A DNA stretch of 64,000 bases from Dyella sp. SG609 (lineage in GTDB: Bacteria > Pseudomonadota > Gammaproteobacteria > Xanthomonadales > Rhodanobacteraceae): the NCBI RefSeq assembly GCF_012275375.1, contig NZ_JAAZQJ010000004.1:186001-250000 (forward strand). The letters are read 5' to 3'. Of this stretch, positions 24,021-31,898 are shown one piece after another (position 1 is the stretch's first letter; every line of letters begins with the position of its first letter). A program made the position numbers and the translations under genes. The notes below the pieces were generated by a model. It searched no databases, was not told where the DNA came from, and saw only the letters and a list, made by a program, of their open reading frames with translations.

Positions 24021-25394
24021 ATGCATCGGAGTGGCCCGGCATTGAGGGCGGTTGGTTTGTGGCTCGCGCTTTGCGCGCCGGTACTGACCAGTGCGCAGAA
24101 CGGCCTGCCGCCAACGCATGCCGTGGCGCAGGACCTCACTTACAACGCGCAGTTTCCGCCGCGTTTCCCGCCGGGTGCCGCCCAGGCCGGGCACTTCGGG
24201 AAAGTGCTGCTGCTGGTTCTGGTGCAGGCCGATGGCAGTACCGGTGAGGTCAAAGTGGAACGCAGCAGCGGCTATGCGGATCTCGATGCCAGCGCAGTGA
24301 GCGTGGCGAAGCATTGGCGCTTCATACCCGCTGCGAAAGACGGCGTGCCGGTGGCCGGCTGGGCGCGGGTGCCGGTGGACTTTCATGCCAATGCGCCCGC
24401 TGCCGCCGGCAGCAGCGCGCAGGCCGGCGGTGGTGATCAGGCGGATCGCTTTGAAGCCAATCGCCTGCTGCTGGCGGCGGTCGCGGGTGACGATGAGGCG
24501 AAGCAACGCCTGGACCATACCGATGCCGCCAAGCTGCCCGCGCTGGAGGACGGCAAGCTGTTCGTCCTGTCGAAGCAGCAGCCGGATCAGCGCGCTGCGC
24601 TGATCGAGCGCGCGTCGCATGGCGACACGCTTGCTCAATACCTGGTTGGAGCCATTTACGAGACCGGTTATGGGGTCGACAAGGATCCTTCCGCCGCGGT
24701 CGACTGGTTCCGCAAGTCCGCCGATGCCGGTAACCCGGTAGGGCAATACAAGCTCGGCCAGCTTTACGAAAGCGGGTGGCATGTTTCGAAAGACCCGAAG
24801 CAGGCGTTCGAGCTCTACATGAAGGCGGCCAGGCAGAACATGGCTGCCGCGCAGCATGCGGTCGGGCGGTTCTATGAGCACGGCATCGTGGTCGCGCAGG
24901 ATTATCAGGAGGCTCTTTCCTGGTACCGGAAGTCCGCGGCTGCGGGCAATCCGAATGCGCAGACGAGCCTCGGCTATTTGTATCAGCAGGGGCTGGGCGT
25001 GCCTGCCGACGAGAAGGCCGCTTTCGACTGGTTCCAGCAGGCGGCGCGGCAGGGGCAGCCGGTGGCATCGTTCAATCTGGGCCTGATGTACGTCAAGGGA
25101 CAGAGTGTGCTGCCAAACCGCCGGGCGGCGATTCCGCTGTTCGAGAAGGCGGCGGAAGCGGGGCTGGCGCCGGCGCAGTACAGCCTTGGGTTGATCTATG
25201 AGCAGAATGTCGAGGTTCCCGCCGACTATGCCAAGGCTCTTCAGTGGTTTTCGATCTGCCTGGCCGGCGGCGACCAGCAATGCTCCGATCACCTCGAAAC
25301 GGCTCACCAGCACGCCACGCCCGCGCAGGTGGCGGAAGGCGAATCGGCGGCGCGCGACTGGCTGGCGCATCACGCCGCGCGTGCTCCGCATTGA
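24021..25394 (+). CDS. exported TonB C-terminal domain / Sel1-repeat protein
   Basis: The protein has 457 residues from ATG 24021, with AAGGGGAAACC in front; an open frame further upstream lacks a ribosome site. A signal peptide ends near TSAQ (~residue 26). Residues ~45-120 (GKVLLLVLVQADGSTGEVKVERSSGYADLDASAV...KHWRFIPA) are a TonB C-terminal domain, without the usual TonB membrane anchor and proline spacer. Residues ~195-440 hold about six Sel1-like repeats (AxxxLGxxYExGxGVxxDxxxAxxWFxKAAxxGN). It should be periplasmic and act in protein-protein contacts at the envelope. The combination is seen in Xanthomonadales; the partner is unknown. Confidence 0.85.
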   Translation: MHRSGPALRAVGLWLALCAPVLTSAQNGLPPTHAVAQDLTYNAQFPPRFPPGAAQAGHFGKVLLLVLVQADGSTGEVKVERSSGYADLDASAVSVAKHWRFIPAAKDGVPVAGWARVPVDFHANAPAAAGSSAQAGGGDQADRFEANRLLLAAVAGDDEAKQRLDHTDAAKLPALEDGKLFVLSKQQPDQRAALIERASHGDTLAQYLVGAIYETGYGVDKDPSAAVDWFRKSADAGNPVGQYKLGQLYESGWHVSKDPKQAFELYMKAARQNMAAAQHAVGRFYEHGIVVAQDYQEALSWYRKSAAAGNPNAQTSLGYLYQQGLGVPADEKAAFDWFQQAARQGQPVASFNLGLMYVKGQSVLPNRRAAIPLFEKAAEAGLAPAQYSLGLIYEQNVEVPADYAKALQWFSICLAGGDQQCSDHLETAHQHATPAQVAEGESAARDWLAHHAARAPH

Positions 25395-25529
25395 AGCTTT
25401 TCATAAGGGGCCGAAGGTAGTTGGGATGGCGCGACCGCTTTTCCAAAAGCTGCGCGCATCAAGGGGATTGTGACCGTTGCTACGAAGCCTGACGAACAGA
25501 TCGGGACGATGTAACTGACGGCGATTTAT

Positions 25530-25667
25530 ATGGGCCTGGTCGCCCCGCTCGGCTTGATAGCTATCCCCATGAGCCTGGGCGGCGTCTATCTCTTTGCCGG
25601 CGCCACGAGATGCGTCGCCATTGCTGCCGGCGGTATCGCTGGCTTCCTTGTGGCTCTTCATCTGTGA
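25530..25667 (+). CDS. possible 45-residue membrane microprotein
   Basis: ATG 25530 opens a 45-codon frame (MGLVAPLGLIAIPMSL...GIAGFLVALHL) with two hydrophobic segments and a stop at 25665. The ribosome site is weak, so this may be a chance frame or the remnant of a larger membrane protein. Confidence 0.25.
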   Translation: MGLVAPLGLIAIPMSLGGVYLFAGATRCVAIAAGGIAGFLVALHL

Positions 25668-25878
25668 GGTCGTTCAAGGCGGTGCAGGACATGCGTTCCT
25701 GCTTCACGTCAACCCTGCAATGCCATCGGATATGTCTGTAAATGGTGCCAATTGGGCACAACGCATGGGTGCCCCTACAGACAACCCAAAATCGATTTGA
25801 TAGTTTCGCAGGCGTTGCTCGCGGTGTGTTTTCAAGGCGCGTCGCGAGCAGCCATGGCAGCAATTGCTGTGAGAAGCG

Positions 25879-25910
25879 CGGGTCGCAGGAGGTGCAACTC
25901 CTACGACCCG
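25879..25910. repeat. hairpin upstream of the 33-codon frame
   Basis: Arms CGGGTCGCAGGAG (25879-25891) and CTCCTACGACCCG (25898-25910) pair with one G:U-type mismatch around a 6-nt loop. It lies about 30 bp before the start at 25942 and has no T-tract. It could be a leader structure or operator. Confidence 0.45.
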
Positions 25911-25941
25911 CTGACCATCACCAACTAACCAGGAGTTGATC

Positions 25942-26043
25942 ATGGCTGTGCCAGATCATACGGGATTCGCACGCTCGCCGATCCCCAGGGCGACACACCC
26001 ACCGGCCATCCGGGCCGTCCGACGACTGCGCGGACGCGGTTGA
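25942..26043 (+). CDS. possible 33-residue basic leader peptide
   Basis: An AGGAG ribosome site 5 nt before ATG 25942 opens a 33-codon frame (MAVPDHTGFARSPIPRATHP...LRGRG). The product is proline- and arginine-rich. The strong initiation site suggests real translation. Its position 236 bp before the next gene, with paired stretches in between, would fit a leader ORF. No homologue is known to me. Confidence 0.35.
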   Translation: MAVPDHTGFARSPIPRATHPPAIRAVRRLRGRG

Positions 26044-26279
26044 AGAACCGCGGTTTAAGAGTTTTCGTAGGAAAGAATCCGAGCCGTCTTACCCGGCACG
26101 TCGCCTTGCGCGACGGCGAAAACCTCTGACGCCGCAACCCACTTCCTCAATCAAGCCGCCCGGCGCCCCCTCCAGGGGCCGCCGGTAAACCCCGAGCCCG
26201 TAAGGTCGGCGGCGCGTCGTGCTGTCTGGCGGCGCGCCGTTTTACGCGGCGGGGCGCGGTGCTTAGCAAGGAGTTGCTT
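26044..26279 (+). promoter_or_regulatory. structured-looking leader before the small DUF3077-like gene
   Basis: Between the 33-codon frame and the next start lie several complementary stretches: GTTTTCG near 26067 with CGAAAAC near 26118, CGTCGC/GCGACG around 26099-26115, and GGCGCC/GGC-rich pairs near 26160-26260. This may fold as a leader RNA. It was read by eye only; no known riboswitch consensus is recognised. Confidence 0.3.
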
Positions 26280-26582
26280 ATGGATATGTTTGGCGAACCG
26301 TGGATCGTGCGTAACGCTGTTTATTATTCCGACCCGGAAGCGGGGCCGGATGCTTTGTTGAACGATGCGACGGAGTGGTTGCAGTACGCCTATCACTCGA
26401 TTCGGGTTCTGGCGGATTTGGTGCAAGAGGACCGCGATATCGATACGAAGCGCTTGCCCGTGATGCTGGAGGGGATCGGGGTGTTTATCGATATGGGCGC
26501 AAGGTGTGCGGCGCAGGCGCATTTGCGGATGCAGTGGTTGGAGGTGCAGGAGGAGCCGGAAAACCCGAGTTCTCCGCCATAG
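26280..26582 (+). CDS. small DUF3077-like protein
   Basis: The gene encodes 100 residues, with AAGGAG 6 nt before ATG 26280. The sequence is largely helical (DALLNDATEWLQYAYHSIRVLADLV...MLEGIGVFIDMGARCAAQAHLRMQWLE). It resembles in layout the short helical DUF3077 proteins, which have unknown function. It stands alone between a possible RNA leader and a perfect inverted repeat that could end transcription. The family call is tentative. Confidence 0.6.
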   Translation: MDMFGEPWIVRNAVYYSDPEAGPDALLNDATEWLQYAYHSIRVLADLVQEDRDIDTKRLPVMLEGIGVFIDMGARCAAQAHLRMQWLEVQEEPENPSSPP

Positions 26583-26603
26583 CGATGGCCATCGTCAACG
26601 GCT

Positions 26604-26694
26604 GGCGTAGGTTGGGGTGAGCCGCAGGCGAACCCCAACGTTGAGGGACGCTTGACATGTTGGGGTTCGCCTGCGGCTCACCCCAACCTACGCC
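26604..26694. repeat. perfect 36-bp inverted repeat (dispersed palindromic repeat)
   Basis: Arms 26604-26639 and 26659-26694 are exact reverse complements separated by 19 bp. Each arm carries GGCGTAGGTTGGGGTGAGCC, which also occurs at 40243. The unit is itself palindromic, so this is a head-to-head pair. Such units are common between genes in Xanthomonadales. Confidence 0.9.
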
Positions 26695-26768
26695 GTGTTA
26701 CAACCGGGGCGGACAAAATGGCGTGGGAGTGCTTAACTTGCCTCGCATTTCCCAGGGCCACGAATTGC

Positions 26769-27563
26769 ATGCCAGTAATTGACCGTCTCTTCCAGGCCGC
26801 CTACCCGGGCGCATCCGAGTCTGTAGCAAAAGGGCAGCTTTCCCGTACCGAAGCCCTGGCTCTCTCCCGCCAATTCATCCAGCACCACCACCCCGACGCC
26901 ATCGCCGCCTACGGCTTTGGCTCCGCCTTCAGCGATAACTTTCGCCCACACTCGGACCTCGACCTGGTCGTAGTGCTCCCCGAAAGCACGGCGCTGCGCA
27001 GCCGCTGCCTGATGTTCGACGGCGTGCCGATCGAGGCCCATATCTTCGGTGCGGACGGGATCGACCCGATTATCCATTTCTCGCGCCGGCACGGGAATGC
27101 GACGGTGCTGTTGCCGGTCGCGCATGGCGAGGTGCTGGTGGATTCGCACGGGCAAGCGGAAGAGATCAAGCGCCGCTTTATCGCAGCGTTTGCAGCGGGG
27201 CCCGGGGGGGCCGATCCGAAGCTGATCGATACGCTGCGCCACTTCGTCACTACGCAGTTGCTGGATCTCTCCGGCGGGCTGGTGCCGGCGGAGGCCTTGA
27301 TGGTGGCGACCGGGGTGTATCCGTCATTGCTGCAGTTGCTGTTTTTGTCGAGCCGGACGTGGCGGCATCGGGGGAAGTGGGCGGTGCGGTATGGGGAGGC
27401 GATCGTCCAGGAGATGTCGGCGAAGGTTGCGCAGGCTTATGCGAAGGCGGTGGCCGGGGATTTCGAGGAATTCATGGCGTTGGCGGTGGGGATACTCGAT
27501 CGTGCCGGTGGGCCGCTGTGGGCGGGGCATGAAGAGGAATTGGTTTTGCAGAAGGGGCGGTAA
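26769..27563 (+). CDS. nucleotidyltransferase-domain protein
   Basis: The protein has 264 residues from ATG 26769 (MPVIDRLFQAAYPG); an ATG at 26718 would add 17 residues. Residues ~45-67 (YGFGSAFSDNFRPHSDLDLVVVL) carry the G-S...D-x-D core of nucleotidyltransferases such as aminoglycoside adenylyltransferases, and FDGVPIEAHIF follows as the likely third-strand region. A helical C-terminal half follows. It probably transfers a nucleotide to a small molecule or protein; the substrate is unknown. No HEPN partner gene is adjacent, so it is not a standard MNT/HEPN toxin-antitoxin pair. Confidence 0.75.
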   Translation: MPVIDRLFQAAYPGASESVAKGQLSRTEALALSRQFIQHHHPDAIAAYGFGSAFSDNFRPHSDLDLVVVLPESTALRSRCLMFDGVPIEAHIFGADGIDPIIHFSRRHGNATVLLPVAHGEVLVDSHGQAEEIKRRFIAAFAAGPGGADPKLIDTLRHFVTTQLLDLSGGLVPAEALMVATGVYPSLLQLLFLSSRTWRHRGKWAVRYGEAIVQEMSAKVAQAYAKAVAGDFEEFMALAVGILDRAGGPLWAGHEEELVLQKGR

Positions 27564-27608
27564 GGGGACGGCGACGCGGCGCCCTGTGTTGCGCCGGTTC
27601 GGCCCCAT

Positions 27609-27744
27609 CGTCATCCCGGCGTAGGCCGGGATCCAGTGGCGGCATGGCCAGATTGTCGCGAAGAACTTCAGGGGCAAAAACGTTGGACGCATTCCCCTGG
27701 ATGCGCCGCCTCGCTACTGGATCCCGGCCTGCGCCGGGATGACG
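27609..27744. repeat. inverted pair of a 29-bp dispersed repeat
   Basis: A unit beginning CGTCATCCCGGCGTAGGCCG (27609-27637) recurs as its near-exact inverse at 27716-27744 (one difference in the loop). A further copy lies at 51687-51715. Each unit is itself a short hairpin (CCCGGC...GCCGGG). It lies between the nucleotidyltransferase and the kinase gene. Confidence 0.8.
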
Positions 27745-27832
27745 AGTAGGGAGGGCTTTCTTTATGCCTTCTATACGCGCTTCGGTTTAGCGCATACCGC
27801 TTCTTTATGCGCGCCGCCGCCACAATGGCGGC

Positions 27833-28885
27833 ATGCATTCCATCCTCGCGCGGACGCCCCGCTCATCGTTGCGCGGCCTGCTTTCCGCCGTGGTCGCCTG
27901 CGCACTCGCCACCGTGGCGGCTGGCCTGCTGCTGCGAGTGTTCGACCTCTCCAACGTGGTCGCGCTGTTCCTGTTCACCGTGGTGCTGGTGGCATTGCAC
28001 TGGGGCAAGCTGGCCGGCGCCGCGGCGGCGCTGGTGGGTGTGCTCAGTTTCGATTTTTTCTTCGTGCCGCCGGTTTATTCCTTCCATGTATCGGATGCGC
28101 AATACCTGTTCACCTTCGCGCTCACCGTGGCGGTGGCGTTCGTCACCGGCCGCAGTGCGGAGCTCGCGCGCGAAGCGCGGTTGCGGGTGGAAGGGGAGCG
28201 GCTGCGGCATGCCTTGCTGGCTGCGGTTTCGCATGATCTGAAGACGCCGCTCACCGCGATACGTGGCCTGGCCGAGACGCTGGAATCGCCGGATCGAAGG
28301 CAAGCCGAGGTGGCGCGTGCCATTCGCCAGCAGGCGGATGCGCTGCATCGGCAGGTGGGCAATCTGCTGGATATGGCGCGGATGCAGGAGCAGGGCGTGC
28401 GGCTGCAGCTGGAGTGGCAGGCGATCGGCGAGGTGGTCGAGTGTGCGTTGGCGGCAGTGGTGGGGCTTGGCGAGCGAAAGATTCGTGTTGTTATGCAACC
28501 GGCGTTGCCATTGGTGGAGCTGGATGCCTGCCTGTTCGAGCGTGTGCTGATCAACCTGCTGGATAACGCGGCCAAGTACACGCCGTATGACGCGACGATC
28601 GAGATTGGCGCTGGCGTGGTGGGCGGGGCGTTAGTCGTGCATGTGCAGGATGACGGCCCCGGCTTGCCACCTGGCATTGCGCCTGAAGCGCTGTTCCAGC
28701 CATTCACGCGTGGCGCGCGCGAGTCATCCATCGGTGGCTCGGGGCTGGGTCTGGCGCTATGCAGGCGCATCGTGGAAGCCCACGGTGGTGCGATGCATGC
28801 TGTCCCGGGGCTTCCCGCCGGCGCCCGCTTCGAGATACGCCTGCCTTTGCGGTGCCCGCCCTCTATCGAACGGGAACGTGACTGA
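27833..28885 (+). CDS. KdpD-like sensor histidine kinase lacking the KdpD/Usp input domains
   Basis: This 350-residue protein corresponds to the C-terminal half of KdpD. It has membrane helices of the DUF4118 type (residues ~18-105, with the marker FDFFFVPPVYSF), the phospho-histidine H134 in AVSHDLKTPLTAIRG, and an ATPase domain with N-box INLLDNAAKYTP and GSGLGLALCRRIV. The N-terminal KdpD sensor and universal-stress domains (~400 residues in E. coli) are missing. It overlaps the KdpE-like gene by ATGA. No kdpFABC genes are nearby. The signal may be potassium or something else; the shortened form argues against a classical Kdp role. Confidence 0.88.
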   Translation: MHSILARTPRSSLRGLLSAVVACALATVAAGLLLRVFDLSNVVALFLFTVVLVALHWGKLAGAAAALVGVLSFDFFFVPPVYSFHVSDAQYLFTFALTVAVAFVTGRSAELAREARLRVEGERLRHALLAAVSHDLKTPLTAIRGLAETLESPDRRQAEVARAIRQQADALHRQVGNLLDMARMQEQGVRLQLEWQAIGEVVECALAAVVGLGERKIRVVMQPALPLVELDACLFERVLINLLDNAAKYTPYDATIEIGAGVVGGALVVHVQDDGPGLPPGIAPEALFQPFTRGARESSIGGSGLGLALCRRIVEAHGGAMHAVPGLPAGARFEIRLPLRCPPSIERERD

Positions 28886-29646
28886 TGAACCGGCCACGCA
28901 TCCTGATGGTGGAGGACGAGCCGGATATCCGCCGCTTCGTGCGCATGGCCTTGGAGCGCGAAGGGATGGCGGTGTTCGAAGCGGGCAATGTGTGGGATGC
29001 CCGGATCGCCGCTGCCACTCGGCAACCGCAAGTCGTCGTTCTCGACCTGGGCCTGCCCGATGGCGACGGCAAGGACTTCATACTCGACCTGCGCGGCTGG
29101 TCCAGCGCACCGGTGCTGGTGCTGTCGGCGCGTGAGCATGAGCAGGAGAAGGTGGCGGCGCTGGAAGCCGGCGCCGACGATTATCTGGCGAAGCCATTCG
29201 GCGTGGCGGAGCTGATTGCACGCGTGCGTGCACATCTGCGCCGGGCAAGCCTTGTTGCGCAGCATGGAGCGGAGCTGTCGACTGTCCACTTCGGCGAAGT
29301 GGCAGTTGATCTCGCCACTTACGAAGTGCAACGCCACGGCACACCAGTCCACCTCACGCCCATCGAATTCCGTCTGCTCGCGGCGCTGATCCGCGGCCAT
29401 GGCAAGGTGCTCACGTATCGACAGCTGCTGCTGGCCGTATGGGGGCCGGGGTATGCCGACCGGCCCCACTACGTCCGCGTCTACATGAACAACCTGCGCC
29501 AGAAGCTGGAACACGATCCGGCACGTCCTTGCCATCTGATTACCGAGCTGCAGGTGGGTTATCGGCTGGCGGGCATCCGGCGCGAAGACACCGTGCCCGC
29601 CATGCCTCCGCTAGAACGTCGCCTTGACGCCCGCCACCACGCGTGA
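28885..29646 (+). CDS. KdpE-like OmpR-family response regulator
   Basis: The protein has 253 residues, with a receiver domain carrying the predicted phospho-acceptor D54 (VVLDLGLPDGDG) and the KPF lysine. The C-terminal winged helix (LTPIEFRLLAALIRGHGKVLTYRQLLLAVWGPGYADRPHYVRVYMNNLRQKLE) is closest to KdpE. It is coupled to the kinase by a 4-bp overlap. The last ~20 residues run past the usual KdpE end, and the gene's 3' end overlaps the convergent outer-membrane gene by 36 bp. Confidence 0.9.
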   Translation: MNRPRILMVEDEPDIRRFVRMALEREGMAVFEAGNVWDARIAAATRQPQVVVLDLGLPDGDGKDFILDLRGWSSAPVLVLSAREHEQEKVAALEAGADDYLAKPFGVAELIARVRAHLRRASLVAQHGAELSTVHFGEVAVDLATYEVQRHGTPVHLTPIEFRLLAALIRGHGKVLTYRQLLLAVWGPGYADRPHYVRVYMNNLRQKLEHDPARPCHLITELQVGYRLAGIRREDTVPAMPPLERRLDARHHA

Positions 29647-30354
29647 ACCGTAGATATCGCCGGAGCCATGCGCGCTGGTATCCCAGTAGCGCAGATCGAG
29701 CGAAGTGTGGTCGTTGATGGCCCAGGTCAGGCCGAGGTTCCAGGTGTTGTAGGCGAAGCGGCTGGCGCTGCCGTCTTCGTGGACAGTGGCGTGGGCGATG
29801 GATTGGCGACCCCAGGCGGCGGAGGCGCGCCAGGTGGCGTCGATGGCGTAGCTGATGTTGGCCTCGCCGTAGGTGGCGCGCCTGGAGATGCCTGGGAAGT
29901 TGGGGGAGTGATAGGCGGCCACGCCTAGGGTGACCGGGCCGAAGATGCGCGAGGCCCGCAGATAGGTTTCCGCGTACGACTCGCGCAGGCCGCGGGGCTG
30001 GTGGCGGTAGCCGTAGTAGATGTAGCCGAGGTCGAAGTTGATGCCCGCAACGGTAGGGCGCCAGCCGCCGTAGAGATCGATCTCCTGGCTGGTGCGGGTG
30101 TCGCCGGAAGGCGAGAAGTCGATGTTCGACGTCCACGCGCCCAGATACCACTGCTTGTCGTAGGTGACGTCGGCGCCGGCGAAGCCGGAGGGGCGCTCGT
30201 TGGTCTGGCTGATGCCGCGGAAAACATAATCGGATTGCGCGCCAGCGTTGAAGGTGGCCTGCCATGCGCTGGCATCTTGCGCATGGGTTTGCGTGGCGGC
30301 GCCGGCTAGCAGCACGGCCAGCGCGAGAGAAGAAACGTGGTTCATCGTGATCAT
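29611..30354 (-). CDS. TorF-family putative outer-membrane porin
   Basis: The gene encodes 247 residues; ATG at 30354 or 30345 (MNHVSSLALAVLLAGAATQTHA) can start it, and the second fits the signal peptide better. The mature protein begins with a Gcw_chp/TorF-like segment (AGAQSDYVFRGISQTNERPSGFAGADVTY). It continues with alternating aromatic beta strands (YLGAWTSNIDF, NFDLGYIYYGYRH) and ends in phenylalanine, typical of an outer-membrane barrel. The substrate is unknown. It is convergent with the KdpE-like gene. Confidence 0.85.
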   Translation of the reverse strand: MITMNHVSSLALAVLLAGAATQTHAQDASAWQATFNAGAQSDYVFRGISQTNERPSGFAGADVTYDKQWYLGAWTSNIDFSPSGDTRTSQEIDLYGGWRPTVAGINFDLGYIYYGYRHQPRGLRESYAETYLRASRIFGPVTLGVAAYHSPNFPGISRRATYGEANISYAIDATWRASAAWGRQSIAHATVHEDGSASRFAYNTWNLGLTWAINDHTSLDLRYWDTSAHGSGDIYGSRVVAGVKATF

Positions 30355-30724
30355 CCGCAGGAAGCGGTGCGCGAGCGGGCTTGCGCACCGAGTGGAAACT
30401 GCTGCGGATGCTAGGAATGGCCGTCTAAAGACGGCGGTGGATTTTGGCGGCGGATATCAAGACCGCATCAAGAATTCTCGCGAGCCGCCCGCCTTTGCTC
30501 CCCTCTCCCCTCCGGGGAGAGGGCTGGGGTGAGGGGCCGGGCGGAGTCGTGAGCTGAGGGTCAGGAAAGCCTAAGAGCTTTTTCCTCACTTCGTAGCAAG
30601 GCCGTGGCTAGAGCGACCCCTCATCCGGCTGCCGCCACCTTCCTCGCTCCTCAAAACCGCGCACATCCCTGTGCGCTCCCCGCGTGCTCCCCGGAGGGGA
30701 GAAGGGGTTCTTTCTATGGGGCTG
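30355..30724. other. gene-free stretch: porin promoter region and 208-bp repeat
   Basis: The first ~140 bp should hold the promoter of the TorF-type gene. The remainder (30500-30707) is copy A of the 208-bp composite repeat described separately. No coding potential is seen. Confidence 0.6.
30500..30707 (+). repeat. 208-bp composite palindromic repeat, copy A
   Basis: The left module (CCCTCTCCCCTCCGGGGAGA then GGGTGAGGGGCCGGGCGGAG-type sequence) is followed by a variable middle and a conserved right module (CCCCTCATCCGGCTGCCGCC ... CTCCCCGGAGGGGAGAAGGGG). Copy B at 37762-37970 has the same length and nearly identical end modules. Confidence 0.85.
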
Positions 30725-31228
30725 TCAGCACCACCAGGCGGCGATATTTTCGACGATCGCTTCCAAAGGAGCAGTCGCGCGCACCGACAACACGTGCTGC
30801 TCGTTGTGCGGTGATTCCAGATCCCGAAACTGACTCTCGATCAACGTCGCCGGCATGAAATGCCCACGACGATGCGCCACCCGCTCTCGGGCCTCATCCG
30901 GCGTCAACTCGAGATACACAAATCCCAGCTCAGGCACCGCCGCCCGCAGCATGTCCCGATAGCGCCGCTTCAACGCCGAGCAAGCCAGCACCACGGTTTC
31001 GCCACCGGCCACCGCTTTGGCCAACTCCTCGCCAAGCCGCGCCAACCACCCCGCGCGGTCCGCATCGTCCAGCGGAATGCCCGCACTCATCTTGCGAATA
31101 TTGCTTTCCGGATGAAACGCGTCGCCCTCGATCATGCGCGCGCCAACACGTTCGCACAGCGCAATGCCCACCGTGGACTTGCCGCAACCGGCCACGCCCA
31201 TCACCACTACGGCAGGCATCGCCGTCAT
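30725..31228 (-). CDS. gntK: gluconokinase
   Basis: The protein has 167 residues with the Walker A motif GVAGCGKST (residues 11-19), followed by GDAFHPESNIRKMSAGIPLDDADR, the substrate segment typical of GntK. It also has LACSALKRRYRD and HFMPATLIESQFRDLE. It phosphorylates gluconate to 6-phosphogluconate for the Entner-Doudoroff and pentose phosphate pathways. The start follows the TetR stop by 5 nt, so the two are probably co-transcribed. An ATG 9 nt further in (31219) is an alternative start. Confidence 0.95.
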   Translation of the reverse strand: MTAMPAVVVMGVAGCGKSTVGIALCERVGARMIEGDAFHPESNIRKMSAGIPLDDADRAGWLARLGEELAKAVAGGETVVLACSALKRRYRDMLRAAVPELGFVYLELTPDEARERVAHRRGHFMPATLIESQFRDLESPHNEQHVLSVRATAPLEAIVENIAAWWC

Positions 31229-31233
31229 GGCGA

Positions 31234-31842
31234 TTACTTGAAGAACGTCGAATTAAACATCACCCCAAGCACATGCATCGCCGCCTCGTCCGTCAGCTCC
31301 TTCGGGATCGTCTCGTTGAAGAAGCGCATGCCGTCGATCAAGGCCATGGTGCCGAACGCAAGATCCTTCGGCGGAGCGGGTGGCTCCGTGCCCATCATCT
31401 TGTAGAACTGCTCGATGATCGAAGCGATATCGTCGCGCTTTTCCAGGCAATAGGCATTGAGGCGCGCGCGGAACTTGGCGTCGCGCAGGGCCAGCACGCG
31501 GGCTTCGGCCCACAGGATGAAATTCTTTTCGTCGCGGTAGACCTGCAGGTAGTACTGCGAGATCTGCGCCTGCATGTCCGCGATGGACAGCGGGGCGTCG
31601 AGGATCTTCTGCAGATCCTGCTGCACGCACTGATGGTCCTGGCTGAGCAGGGCGATGAACAGCTCGGCCTTGCTCTTGAAGTTGGAATAGAACGCGCCGC
31701 GGGTATAGCCGGCGTGCGCGGCGATGTCCTCGACGCTGGCGGCGGCGAAGCCTTTCCTGGCGATCACATGGGCGGCCGCTTCGAGCAGACGCTGGTTGGT
31801 CTGGTCGCGGCTTTCTTCGCGGGTCAGTCGTTTACGTGCCAT
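31234..31842 (-). CDS. TetR-family repressor, divergent from the RND efflux operon
   Basis: The protein has 202 residues. The N-terminal helix-turn-helix (LLEAAAHVIARKGFAAASVEDIAAHAGYTRGAFYSNFKSKAEL) is a clear TetR domain. The C-terminal ligand domain resembles repressors of efflux pumps. It is divergent from the membrane fusion protein gene across 155 bp, which contain a 16-bp palindrome suited to a TetR dimer. The likely role is repression of the pump operon and of itself, with relief by a pump substrate. gntK lies just downstream. Confidence 0.9.
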   Translation of the reverse strand: MARKRLTREESRDQTNQRLLEAAAHVIARKGFAAASVEDIAAHAGYTRGAFYSNFKSKAELFIALLSQDHQCVQQDLQKILDAPLSIADMQAQISQYYLQVYRDEKNFILWAEARVLALRDAKFRARLNAYCLEKRDDIASIIEQFYKMMGTEPPAPPKDLAFGTMALIDGMRFFNETIPKELTDEAAMHVLGVMFNSTFFK

Positions 31843-31898
31843 GGGGCGATCCTAGCACGTAGGCCGAAAGTCACCATTTGGATGCTTTCTTGAATTCA

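Larger units (their letters stand above)
25395..25941. other. mostly gene-free stretch with short frames
   Basis: This 547-bp stretch separates the Sel1 gene from a 33-codon frame. It begins with a partial match (GGCCGAAGGTAGTTGGG near 25409) to one arm of the palindromic element found downstream of rhs. A 45-codon hydrophobic frame (25530-25667) and a hairpin (25879-25910) are listed separately. Nothing else convincing is seen on either strand. Confidence 0.5.

Noticed and set aside
25470-25514. A 14-codon frame with AAGGGG before a GTG start.
   Set aside because: Too short, unsupported and not followed by a related gene.
29611-29646. A functional gene fusion or regulatory overlap between the KdpE-like gene and the TorF-type gene.
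   Set aside because: It is only a 36-bp convergent 3' overlap, common in compact genomes.
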